Assembly (NCBI RefSeq): GCF_022200785.1
Contig: NZ_CP087585.1
Span: forward strand, 4,030,001-4,094,000
Direction: 5' to 3'
Source of the DNA: Pedobacter mucosus
Lineage (GTDB): Bacteria > Bacteroidota > Bacteroidia > Sphingobacteriales > Sphingobacteriaceae
DNA length: 64,000 nt
In this document: in pieces, positions 44,207-51,849 of the stretch
Layout: every line of letters starts with the position of its first letter
Numbering within the stretch: position 1 is the stretch's first letter
Notes under the pieces: generated by a model
Told to the model about the DNA's origin: nothing
Database searches by the model: none
What the model saw: only the letters and a program-made list of their open reading frames with translations
Position numbers and translations under genes: made by a program

Positions 44207-44229
44207 CTATAAAAATATTTTAAGCGTTA

Positions 44230-44973
44230 TTAAGCTTCAGTAACTTCGTGAGTTAAAGCTTCATCAACCAAAATACGACCACAATGTTCGCAAACAATAA
44301 TTTTTTTACGTTGACGAATATCTAACTGGCGTTGAGGTGGAATCTGGTTGAAACAACCTGAACAAGAATCACGATCAATAGTTACAACGGCTAAACCATT
44401 AATTGCATTTTTGCGTAAACGTTTGTAAGCAATTAATAACCGCTCATCAATCGTTGGCTCAGCTTTATCAGCTTTCTTTTGTAAATCTTGCTCTTCTTTT
44501 TCAGTTTCAGCAGTGATTACGCCAAGCTCGCTTTTCTTAATTTCTAAATCTTTTTTTCTACCGTCAAGTTCTGTTTTAGCAGATTCGAAGATTTCTGATT
44601 TAGAAGTAATTTCGAAACCATGCTCTTTAATTTTCTTTTCAGAAACCTGGATATCTAAACCTTGAATCTCAATTTCTTTTGTTAAAGCATCGTATTCACG
44701 ATTATTTTTAACTTCTTTTAATTGAGTATCGTATCTTTTTATGCCAGCCTGAGCATCTTTAATTGTATTTTTACGGGTTACGATTGAATCTTCAAGATCA
44801 TCCAATTCTCCTTTGATTTTTGCTATTCTAGTTTCTAATCCTAAAACATCATCCTCAAGATCGGCAACTTCCATTGGTAACTCGCCCCTTACTTGACGGA
44901 TTTTATCAATTTTAGTATGAATATTTTGTAATTCGTATAAAGCTTTTAGCTTTTGTTCTACGGTTTGTTCCAT
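44230..44973 (-). CDS. Coiled-coil zinc-ribbon protein (C4-type, DUF164 family)
   Basis: The 247-residue protein is mostly a long antiparallel coiled coil (about 20-180, heptad-like charged helices) ending in a C4 zinc ribbon with CSGC near 205 and CEHC near 230 (CSGCFNQIPPQRQLDI and IIVCEHCGRILVDE). Family members are probably nucleic-acid-binding or chaperone-like; the Helicobacter structure resembles a coiled-coil hook. Its ATG overlaps the Nif3 stop by 1 bp, a conserved pair in Bacteroidota. A clear terminator follows. Confidence 0.9.
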   Translation of the reverse strand: MEQTVEQKLKALYELQNIHTKIDKIRQVRGELPMEVADLEDDVLGLETRIAKIKGELDDLEDSIVTRKNTIKDAQAGIKRYDTQLKEVKNNREYDALTKEIEIQGLDIQVSEKKIKEHGFEITSKSEIFESAKTELDGRKKDLEIKKSELGVITAETEKEEQDLQKKADKAEPTIDERLLIAYKRLRKNAINGLAVVTIDRDSCSGCFNQIPPQRQLDIRQRKKIIVCEHCGRILVDEALTHEVTEA

Positions 44974-46070
44974 TAAAACAGGTAATTTATGGGGTTTGTA
45001 TTTTGCTCCGTTAGACGGATTGCAAAGTTACTAAATTTTTTCTGAATAATTTCAACCAATAAATTAGATGTAAATTGTTCAGTTTCAAAGTGTCCGATGT
45101 CGGCAATTATAATTTTCTCTTCAGCATCAAAAAATTCATGGTACTTAAAATCTGCAGTAATAAAAGCATCCGCTCCAGCAGCAATCGCTTCTTTTAATAA
45201 GAAACTCCCAGAACCACCACAAACTGCCACTTTTTTAATTCTTTTTCCCGTTACTTCTGTGTGTCTTACCACTTTTGCAAGCATTCTATCTTTTACCAAG
45301 TGTAAAAAATCATAGGCATCCATATCGTATTCAAGCCAGCCAAGCATGCCAGAACCCACCAACTGATGTTTATTTTCTAGGTTATAAATATCGTAAGCAA
45401 TTTCTTCATAAGGATGATTTTCAAACAAAGCAAGCAAAATTTTTCGTTCTAGCTGAGTTGGGTAAACTACTTCAATCCTCACTTCTTGTTCTTTGTGTCG
45501 AACGCCTTTCTCGCCAACAAATGGCTCTGAGCTTTCGTTGCCTTTAAACGTTCCAATTCCTTCAGCATTAAAACTACATTCACTATAGTTACCGATATTT
45601 CCTGCACCGGCATAAAATAAAGCCGAACGCAATTGCTCTGCCTGCATTAACGGACAATAAGTAACCAATTTCTTTAATAAGCCCGATTTTGGTGAAAGTA
45701 TTTTTGTGCCTGTTAAGCCTAATCGTTCGCAAATTCTTGCATTTACGCCGGTATGAATACTATCTAAATTGGTGTGAATGGCATATAAAGCGATGTTATT
45801 CTTAATTGCTTTTAGCACTACGCGTTCTACGTAATTTTTGCCGTTTAGTTTTTTTAAGCCTTTAAACACAATTGGATGATGTGTTATTATCAAATTGCAG
45901 CCCGTTGAAATTGCCTCATCTACAATTTTTTCAACGCAATCTAAAGCTACTAAAGCGCCCTGAACTTCCATATTTGGATCGCCCACAATTAAACCCGAAT
46001 TATCATAATCTTCCTGATAATTTAATGGAGCAATGCTTTCCAGATAGTTTGTAATTTCAGATAATCTCAT
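44973..46070 (-). CDS. Nif3-like dinuclear metal-centre protein
   Basis: The 365-residue protein is a Nif3/YqfO/YbgI family member. The metal ligands lie in ITHHPIVFKGL (H64, H65), HTNLDSIHTGVN and near the C-terminus in ADIGHFETEQF. Between the two halves (about 130-230) is a PII-like insertion, as in YqfO. Suggested roles include GTP cyclohydrolase 1 type 2 activity, but the physiological function is unsettled. It is coupled to the zinc-ribbon gene by a 1-bp overlap. Confidence 0.92.
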   Translation of the reverse strand: MRLSEITNYLESIAPLNYQEDYDNSGLIVGDPNMEVQGALVALDCVEKIVDEAISTGCNLIITHHPIVFKGLKKLNGKNYVERVVLKAIKNNIALYAIHTNLDSIHTGVNARICERLGLTGTKILSPKSGLLKKLVTYCPLMQAEQLRSALFYAGAGNIGNYSECSFNAEGIGTFKGNESSEPFVGEKGVRHKEQEVRIEVVYPTQLERKILLALFENHPYEEIAYDIYNLENKHQLVGSGMLGWLEYDMDAYDFLHLVKDRMLAKVVRHTEVTGKRIKKVAVCGGSGSFLLKEAIAAGADAFITADFKYHEFFDAEEKIIIADIGHFETEQFTSNLLVEIIQKKFSNFAIRLTEQNTNPINYLF

Positions 46071-46161
46071 TTTATAAAGATAGAAGTTTTACGGTTTTTG
46101 TTTGAAAGGAAAATTTGAGATTATTTTGGAAACGGAAGTCTCGTATGCTTGGCTGAGATCA

Positions 46162-46215
46162 GTCCCGCCATTTGCTATTTCCGATGAAAAATCGGAATCG
46201 CGTCTGTCGGGTTTA
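46162..46215 (-). repeat. Structured spacer repeat, family 1 copy B
   Basis: Read on the minus strand: TAAACCCGACAG, then a hairpin (ATTCCGAT-TTTTC-ATCGGAAAT), then AATGGCGGGAC. The arms are the same as in the copies at 16445 and 46262; the hairpin sequence differs but still pairs. Part of a 326-bp gene-free gap (46071-46396). Confidence 0.7.
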
Positions 46216-46261
46216 GAAATTCAAGCTGATAATTCGTTTGTTTAGCAGAATCTTATGTTAT

Positions 46262-46331
46262 TAAACCTGACAGAAATGAAAAGCCCGCAGACCCGCTTTT
46301 CTTCGGGTGCGGACTTGTAATGAATGGCGGG
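46262..46331 (+). repeat. Structured spacer repeat, family 1 copy D
   Basis: Plus strand: TAAACCTGACAG, then the hairpin AAGCCCGCAGACCCG / CGGGTGCGGACTT (46281-46315), then GAATGGCGGG. It sits 46 bp from copy B in the opposite orientation, so the pair is a larger inverted repeat. On the minus strand the inner hairpin is followed by CTTTTCATTT and could terminate the TM2 transcript. Confidence 0.7.
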
Positions 46332-46396
46332 ACGAACATTAAAGAAAGTGCTCTCCCTGCTTCTCAAAACTTTATTCTAAACCTTTTGATGAGTGA

Positions 46397-46765
46397 TTAT
46401 TGAAAACCACCCATTCTAACCATTTGTAAGCTTTCGAAAACCATTTTCTGATTGTGTTCGAAAGCTAAGGTTTTATGATTTACTACATCAATGATTGAAC
46501 CGATAAAGCACAATCCTAATGTTAAAAGGTACAAAATACCCATCCCGATTTGACCAATAATAAACCTTTGCAAGCCTGGAATTACTAATAATCCAATTAA
46601 ACAAAAGATGAGCATATCGGATGGATTTTTCCTTTTTGTGCTATAAACCATTAGGAAATTACGCAATTGTTGCTCTGTTAATCCTGTAGTTGCTTGTTGT
46701 AAATATGAAAATTCTTCTGGCGTTATACCTGGTAACGACATTAAAGGAGATTGAAATATATCCAT
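46397..46765 (-). CDS. TM2-domain membrane protein
   Basis: The 122-residue protein has a polar N-terminal helix region and a TM2-type pair of membrane segments (MLIFCLIGLLVIPGLQRFII, GQIGMGILYLLTLGLCFIG) with IIDVVN after the second. Function unknown. The DUF2752 gene is 5 bp upstream, so the pair is one operon. DUF2752 and TM2 genes are often neighbours in Bacteroidota. Confidence 0.85.
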   Translation of the reverse strand: MDIFQSPLMSLPGITPEEFSYLQQATTGLTEQQLRNFLMVYSTKRKNPSDMLIFCLIGLLVIPGLQRFIIGQIGMGILYLLTLGLCFIGSIIDVVNHKTLAFEHNQKMVFESLQMVRMGGFQ

Positions 46766-46770
46766 GGTTT

Positions 46771-47073
46771 CTATGTGTTTATCGTTATAATTTTAAACTG
46801 TTTTCTATTTTTTATCAAAGTAAAAATTCTATAAATTATTATTAAAAGCGCTGGCAAACCAAACCAATGTTCTGAGAAGCTTTCGCTAATCTCTCCATGT
46901 AAAATATGGATTATTGATCTTCCCAACCCGCAGCCGGGACACCATTTTTCAAAGCCTAAATTTGCTACAGGACAAAGGGAAAAATGATGCTCATGACCAT
47001 TAGCTGTTGCCAATAACACCAAAGCGATTACCCAGAAAATAAGCTCTAGTGGAAAGGTTTTCAAGTGTTTCAT
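46771..47073 (-). CDS. DUF2752 membrane protein
   Basis: The 100-residue protein has a first membrane segment (LELIFWVIALVLLATANG), the DUF2752 motif FEKWCPGCGLGRSI and a second segment (GLPALLIIIYRIFTLI). The CPGCG motif resembles a metal or redox pair. Function unknown. It forms an operon with the TM2 gene. Confidence 0.88.
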   Translation of the reverse strand: MKHLKTFPLELIFWVIALVLLATANGHEHHFSLCPVANLGFEKWCPGCGLGRSIIHILHGEISESFSEHWFGLPALLIIIYRIFTLIKNRKQFKIITINT

Positions 47074-47218
47074 GCTTTCAATTTATGTATTTTAGAGAAT
47101 TTGATTATCGCTTTGTTACGCGATTAGCCGTTTATTCGACCAATCCTAAATAAAAACCGACGAATTACTTAATAAGTCAGAAGAAAGTACAAAGCAAACA
47201 TAAAAAACCTTTAACAAA

Positions 47219-47252
47219 ATTGCAGGTTAATATTAAGATAAGCTTATTTTTG
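47219..47252 (+). promoter_or_regulatory. Promoter of mfd (Bacteroidota -33/-7 type)
   Basis: ATTG (47219-47222) and TATTTTTG (47245-47252, exact TAnnTTTG) are 22 bp apart, inside the usual 17-23 bp. The expected transcription start (about 47257-47260) coincides with the TTG start codon at 47257, suggesting a leaderless or nearly leaderless mRNA. Confidence 0.5.
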
Positions 47253-47256
47253 CACC

Positions 47257-50200
47257 TTGAATATTCGAGATTTAATTAATAGATACAAAACCGACGATCG
47301 GGTAACCCAGTTTACTAAGGCGTTGAACAGTACAAAAAATCCAAAAATACAATTAAAAGGATTGGTAGGCTCTGCCGATGCTATTGTTGCCCTGTCATCA
47401 TACTTTTTACTACACAAACCTTTGTTTTTTATACTTCCAGATCGGGAAGAAGCCTCTTATTTCCTGTCAGATTTAGAAGGTATTTTAGATAAACAAGTGT
47501 TACTTTTCCCTTCATCTTACCGAAAATCTTTCGATTTTACACAGGTAGATACTGCAAATGTATTGGCTCGTGCTGAAGTTTTAAATGAACTTAATCATGA
47601 TTCAGAATACGGTAAAATTGTAGTTTCTTATCCTGAAGCCATTGCTGAAAAGGTTATTGATCGCTCTGCATTAGAAAAAAATACACTAGAAATTAGTCTT
47701 GGTGCTAAATTAGGCATCGATTTCATTAATGAATTTTTAATTGATTACGACTTCGATAGAAGAGATTTTGTTTATGAACCTGGGCAGTTCTCCATTCGAG
47801 GTGGTATTGTAGATATTTTTTCGTTTTCATCTGATTTGCCTTTCCGCATTGAGTTTTTTGGCGATGAGGTTGAAAGCATCCGCAGTTTTGAAATTGAAAG
47901 TCAGCTTTCGGTTGCCGATGTAAAATCGCTTACGATTGTTCCGAATGTTCAGGCAAAATTTTTAACAGAAAGCAACATTAGTATTTTAGATTATATCGAT
48001 CAGGATACACAGCTTTGGTTTAAGGATGTAGAATTTACTTTAGACATTGTTAAAGCAGGTTATAAAAAGGCTATAGAGCTATGGAAAGCACTTTCTTTGG
48101 CAGAAAAAAACCTTAATCCCGATTGGATTGATCCAAAATTTGCTTTTACAGACGAAAAATTATTAGGTGATCATCTTCAGGATTTCCCAATTATAGAATT
48201 TGGAAAACAGTTTTTTTATGCTGCCGAAAATCGTTTTGAATTTGAAACGAAACCGCAGCCATCATTCAACAAAGATTTTAATCTGCTTATCCATAATTTA
48301 AAGGAAAACGAAAAAGCAGGGATTATCAACTTCATTTTTACAGATTCGCCAAAGCAGGTTGAGCGTTTATATGCCATTTTAGAAGATATAGACAAAACGG
48401 CAAAATTTACTCCGATAAATAGCATGCTGCGTGAAGGCTTTGTGGATCCACAGATTCAAACTGCCTTTTATACCGATCATCAAATTTTTGATCGTTACTA
48501 TAAATACAAGCTTAAAAAAGGCTATCAGAAAAGTCAAGCAATTACCTTAAAAGATCTTCGGGAACTTAAGTCTGGCGATTATGTAACGCACATTGATCAT
48601 GGTATTGGAAAATATGCCGGATTAGAAAAGGTAGAAGTAAACGGTAAAACGCAGGAAATGATTCGTCTGGTTTATGCTGACAACGATTTGCTTTACGTAA
48701 ATATCAACTCTTTAAATCGCATTGCGAAATACAGCGGAAAGGAAAGCGGCGTACCAAAAATGAATAAATTAGGTACCGATGCTTGGGATAAGCTAAAAAA
48801 AACTACTAAAAAAAAAGTTAAAGATATTGCCCGGGATTTAATAAAACTTTATGCCTTGCGCAAAACGCAAGCTGGAACAGCCTTTTCTCCCGATAGCTAT
48901 TTACAAACAGAATTAGAGGCTTCTTTTATTTATGAGGATACGCCAGATCAGCTTAAAGCAACTCAGGATGTTAAAAGAGATATGGAATCTCCATATCCGA
49001 TGGATCGTTTGGTTTGCGGCGATGTTGGCTTTGGAAAGACAGAAATTGCCGTTCGGGCAGCTTTTAAAGCGGTTGCAGAAGGCAAACAGGCAGCTATTTT
49101 GGTGCCGACAACTATTTTAGCACTACAGCATTTCAAAACTTTTTCTGCTCGTTTAAAAGATTTCCCGGTTACGGTAGATTATATTAATCGCTTTAAAACC
49201 AGCAAACAAATTAAAGATACACTGGCCGAAGCGGCTATTGGGAAAGTGGATATTTTGATTGGTACGCATCGTTTGCTCAGTAAAGATGTAAAATTTAAGG
49301 ATCTGGGCATCATGATTATTGATGAGGAACAGAAATTTGGCGTAACTGCAAAAGAGCGTTTAAAAGCTGTTCGGGTAAATGTTGATACCTTAACACTTAC
49401 CGCAACACCAATTCCGCGAACCTTGCATTTCTCTTTAATGGGCGCTCGAGATTTGTCTATCATCAGTACGCCACCGCCAAATCGCCAGCCTGTAAACACA
49501 GAACTTCATGTTTTTAATGATAAATTAATACAGGAAGCGGTACAATTTGAGTTGGATAGAGGCGGACAGGTTTTCTTTGTACACAATCGTGTGAACGATT
49601 TAATGCAGTTGGGTGGTTTAATTCAAAAACTTGTACCAAAAGCAAGAATTGGAATTGCACACGGAAAGTTAGACGGTGATGCATTGGAAGATGTAATGCT
49701 TGATTTTATTAATGGTGAAAAGGATGTTTTGGTAGCTACTACAATTATTGAAGCTGGTTTAGACATTCCAAACGCCAATACAATCATCATCAATCATGCG
49801 CATATGTTTGGGCTAAGCGATCTACACCAAATGCGTGGCCGCGTAGGTAGAAGCAATAAAAAAGCTTTCTGTTACTTGCTTTCGCCGCCTTTATCTACGC
49901 TAACTTCGGAGGCCAGAAAACGCTTAAGTGCTATTGAAGAATTTTCTGATTTAGGAAGTGGTTTTAACGTAGCCATGCGAGATTTAGATATCCGCGGTAG
50001 CGGAAATTTATTAGGTGCAGAACAAAGTGGTTTTATTGCGGAAATTGGTTTTGAAATGTATCATAAAATTTTAGATGAAGCCATTCAGGAATTAAAAGAA
50101 GCAGAGTTTAAAGGTTTGTTTGAAAATGAACCAAATCGTCCTTTTGTAGGCTTTACACAGGTTGATACCGATCTAGAACTTTACATTCCAGATGCTTATA

Positions 50201-50595
50201 TAACCAACATTACCGAACGTTATAATTTGTATACAGAGCTTTCAAAGTTGAGTAATGAAACGGAATTAGCCGTATTTGAAAAGCAATTGGCTGATCGTTT
50301 TGGTCCTGTTCCACCACAAGTTAAAACGATGTTTAGCGTGGTTCGTTTGCAGTGGTTGGGTAAAAAACTAGGTTTTGAAAAAATCAGTTTTAAAAAGAAT
50401 AGTCTACGAGGTTATTTCTTAAGTGATAAACAATCGGCTTATTTCGATTCTACCACCTTTATGAAAATATTAACTTTTGCACAAAATCATCCACGGATGT
50501 GTAATTTAAAGGAAGTTAAAAACACATTACGGATTGCTTTTGATCATATTAATAGCGTGGAAGAAGCAATGCAAACTTTAGAATTGATTGATTAA
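47257..50595 (+). CDS. mfd: Transcription-repair coupling factor Mfd
   Basis: Mfd removes RNA polymerase stalled at lesions and recruits UvrA. The 1112-residue protein has UvrB-homology domains (about 1-340), the RNA-polymerase-interacting domain (GDYVTHIDHGIGKYAGLEKV near 450), the RecG-like helicase with Walker A GDVGFGKT at 588-595 and DEEQ at about 689-692, LTATPIPRTLHFSLMG, and the C-terminal TRCF domain. The first codon is TTG, and no Met occurs in the aligned N-terminus, so TTG is the best start. Size is normal. A terminator follows. Confidence 0.95.
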   Translation: MNIRDLINRYKTDDRVTQFTKALNSTKNPKIQLKGLVGSADAIVALSSYFLLHKPLFFILPDREEASYFLSDLEGILDKQVLLFPSSYRKSFDFTQVDTANVLARAEVLNELNHDSEYGKIVVSYPEAIAEKVIDRSALEKNTLEISLGAKLGIDFINEFLIDYDFDRRDFVYEPGQFSIRGGIVDIFSFSSDLPFRIEFFGDEVESIRSFEIESQLSVADVKSLTIVPNVQAKFLTESNISILDYIDQDTQLWFKDVEFTLDIVKAGYKKAIELWKALSLAEKNLNPDWIDPKFAFTDEKLLGDHLQDFPIIEFGKQFFYAAENRFEFETKPQPSFNKDFNLLIHNLKENEKAGIINFIFTDSPKQVERLYAILEDIDKTAKFTPINSMLREGFVDPQIQTAFYTDHQIFDRYYKYKLKKGYQKSQAITLKDLRELKSGDYVTHIDHGIGKYAGLEKVEVNGKTQEMIRLVYADNDLLYVNINSLNRIAKYSGKESGVPKMNKLGTDAWDKLKKTTKKKVKDIARDLIKLYALRKTQAGTAFSPDSYLQTELEASFIYEDTPDQLKATQDVKRDMESPYPMDRLVCGDVGFGKTEIAVRAAFKAVAEGKQAAILVPTTILALQHFKTFSARLKDFPVTVDYINRFKTSKQIKDTLAEAAIGKVDILIGTHRLLSKDVKFKDLGIMIIDEEQKFGVTAKERLKAVRVNVDTLTLTATPIPRTLHFSLMGARDLSIISTPPPNRQPVNTELHVFNDKLIQEAVQFELDRGGQVFFVHNRVNDLMQLGGLIQKLVPKARIGIAHGKLDGDALEDVMLDFINGEKDVLVATTIIEAGLDIPNANTIIINHAHMFGLSDLHQMRGRVGRSNKKAFCYLLSPPLSTLTSEARKRLSAIEEFSDLGSGFNVAMRDLDIRGSGNLLGAEQSGFIAEIGFEMYHKILDEAIQELKEAEFKGLFENEPNRPFVGFTQVDTDLELYIPDAYITNITERYNLYTELSKLSNETELAVFEKQLADRFGPVPPQVKTMFSVVRLQWLGKKLGFEKISFKKNSLRGYFLSDKQSAYFDSTTFMKILTFAQNHPRMCNLKEVKNTLRIAFDHINSVEEAMQTLELID

Positions 50596-50600
50596 AAAAC

Positions 50601-50638
50601 GTTAATTCACTTAGTTGGCTGAATGAATTAACTTTTTT
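50601..50638 (+). terminator. Rho-independent terminator of mfd
   Basis: GTTAATTCA (50601-50609) pairs with TGAATTAAC (50624-50632), followed by TTTTTT. It begins 5 bp after the stop codon. Confidence 0.85.
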
Positions 50639-50653
50639 GATTATATTTTCCAT

Positions 50654-50704
50654 GGTCTGTGTCCTCACAGATCATTTTTATTGCTGTATGTGAGTACACA
50701 GACC
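50654..50704. repeat. Palindromic spacer repeat GGTCTGTGT...ACACAGACC
   Basis: GGTCTGTGTCCTCACA (50654-50669) returns inverted as TGTGAGTACACAGACC (50689-50704), 15 of 16 positions pairing around a 19-nt loop. It lies between the mfd terminator and the DUF3820 gene. No coding content. Confidence 0.65.
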
Positions 50705-50741
50705 GAGGCGCTTAATAGAAAAATCTAGACCTTTTATTTTA

Positions 50742-50960
50742 ATGGATCCTACCTTATTACTCGATTTAGTGAAAATGCAAATGCCTTACGGTAAATACAA
50801 GGGTTATTTGATTTGTAATATTCCAGAAAGCTACCTGCTTTGGTATAAAGATAAAGGATTTCCTAAAGGGAAACTGGGCGATTTAATGGCTACGATGTTT
50901 GAAATCCGGGTAAATGGATTGGAATATTTGTTAACGCCGCTGAAGAATCAATATAGATAA
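50742..50960 (+). CDS. DUF3820 family protein
   Basis: The 72-residue protein has the DUF3820 core MPYGKYKGYLICNIPESYL, LWYKDKGFPKGKLGDLMA and IRVNGLEYLL. The family is sometimes labelled a putative quorum-sensing-regulated virulence factor, without firm function. Size is normal. Single gene. Confidence 0.88.
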   Translation: MDPTLLLDLVKMQMPYGKYKGYLICNIPESYLLWYKDKGFPKGKLGDLMATMFEIRVNGLEYLLTPLKNQYR

Positions 50961-51047
50961 TAAACTAGATGCTGAAATGAATTGAGCATGACGAACGCCA
51001 TAAGGTATCTAGCAGAATACAACAACTAAGTTCTGCTGGATTCAAAT

Positions 51048-51764
51048 CTATATTTCACAACCATTTTCATCGCAAATGGCATCATTAGTTTTATTCAATG
51101 AAGTTAGCTTGGTTTTAGGTTGAGTTTCTTTCCATTCCACGAAGCTTTGAGTTAGTGCATCTGTAAATGCTTGAACCGGTTGTGCGCCTGAAACGCCATA
51201 CTTTCTATCCATAACAAAATATGGAACGCCTTGGATGCCTAAATTCTGACTTTCATAAATATCATAACGCACCGCTTCAGCAAACTGATCACTTTGCAAA
51301 ACCTGTTCAGCTTCCGCTTTATCCAAACCGATTTCTACGGCAACATCAACTAAAACACTTTCATCACCGATATTTCTACTCTCTACAAAATGCGCTTCAA
51401 ATAATTTTTCTTCGGCCAAATCTTGAAGATTATGTTTTGCCGCTAAATGAATTAATCGGTGTGCGTTGAAAGTATTGGCCGGCTTATTATGATCGAAATC
51501 CATAGTTAATCCGGCATTTTCAGCCATTTCAACCACTTGTTTTGTCATTTGTTTAGCTTGCTCGATTGGCATTCCCTTGCTTCTGGCAAGATAATCGTAA
51601 ATTGTTTCGCTGGTAGTATTATGATATTCTGGATTGAGTTGATAACTTTTCCAATCTACTTCAATCTCATCTTTAAAGGGCAATTTTTCAATTGCCTGTT
51701 CAAAATGACGCTTCCCGATATAGCAAAACGGACACATCACATCCGACCAGATTTCTACTTTCAT
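51048..51764 (-). CDS. DsbA-family oxidoreductase (FrnE-like)
   Basis: The 238-residue protein has an N-terminal thioredoxin fold with CPFC (MKVEIWSDVMCPFCYIGKRH), the large helical insertion typical of FrnE/DsbA (NTFNAHRLIHLAAKH, VDVAVEIGLDKAEAEQVL) and the conserved GIQGVPYFVMDRKYGVSGAQP cis-Pro loop. No signal peptide, so it is probably cytoplasmic. FrnE-type proteins are thiol oxidoreductases linked to stress tolerance or polyketide assembly. The C-terminal CDENGCEI adds two more cysteines. Confidence 0.9.
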   Translation of the reverse strand: MKVEIWSDVMCPFCYIGKRHFEQAIEKLPFKDEIEVDWKSYQLNPEYHNTTSETIYDYLARSKGMPIEQAKQMTKQVVEMAENAGLTMDFDHNKPANTFNAHRLIHLAAKHNLQDLAEEKLFEAHFVESRNIGDESVLVDVAVEIGLDKAEAEQVLQSDQFAEAVRYDIYESQNLGIQGVPYFVMDRKYGVSGAQPVQAFTDALTQSFVEWKETQPKTKLTSLNKTNDAICDENGCEI

Positions 51765-51812
51765 AAAGTAAAATTAACTTGTTTTGTCTTGGTAAAAGTA
51801 AGCAGAAAGTAA

Positions 51813-51842
51813 AAAGCCGCTATCTTTTAGTATAGCGGCTTT
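51813..51842 (-). terminator. Terminator of the second M14 peptidase gene
   Basis: AAAGCCGCTAT and ATAGCGGCTTT form an 11-bp stem. On the minus strand it is followed by TTACTTTC after CTTTTT, and it lies 8 bp past the stop at 51850. Confidence 0.85.
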
Positions 51843-51849
51843 AGCTATT

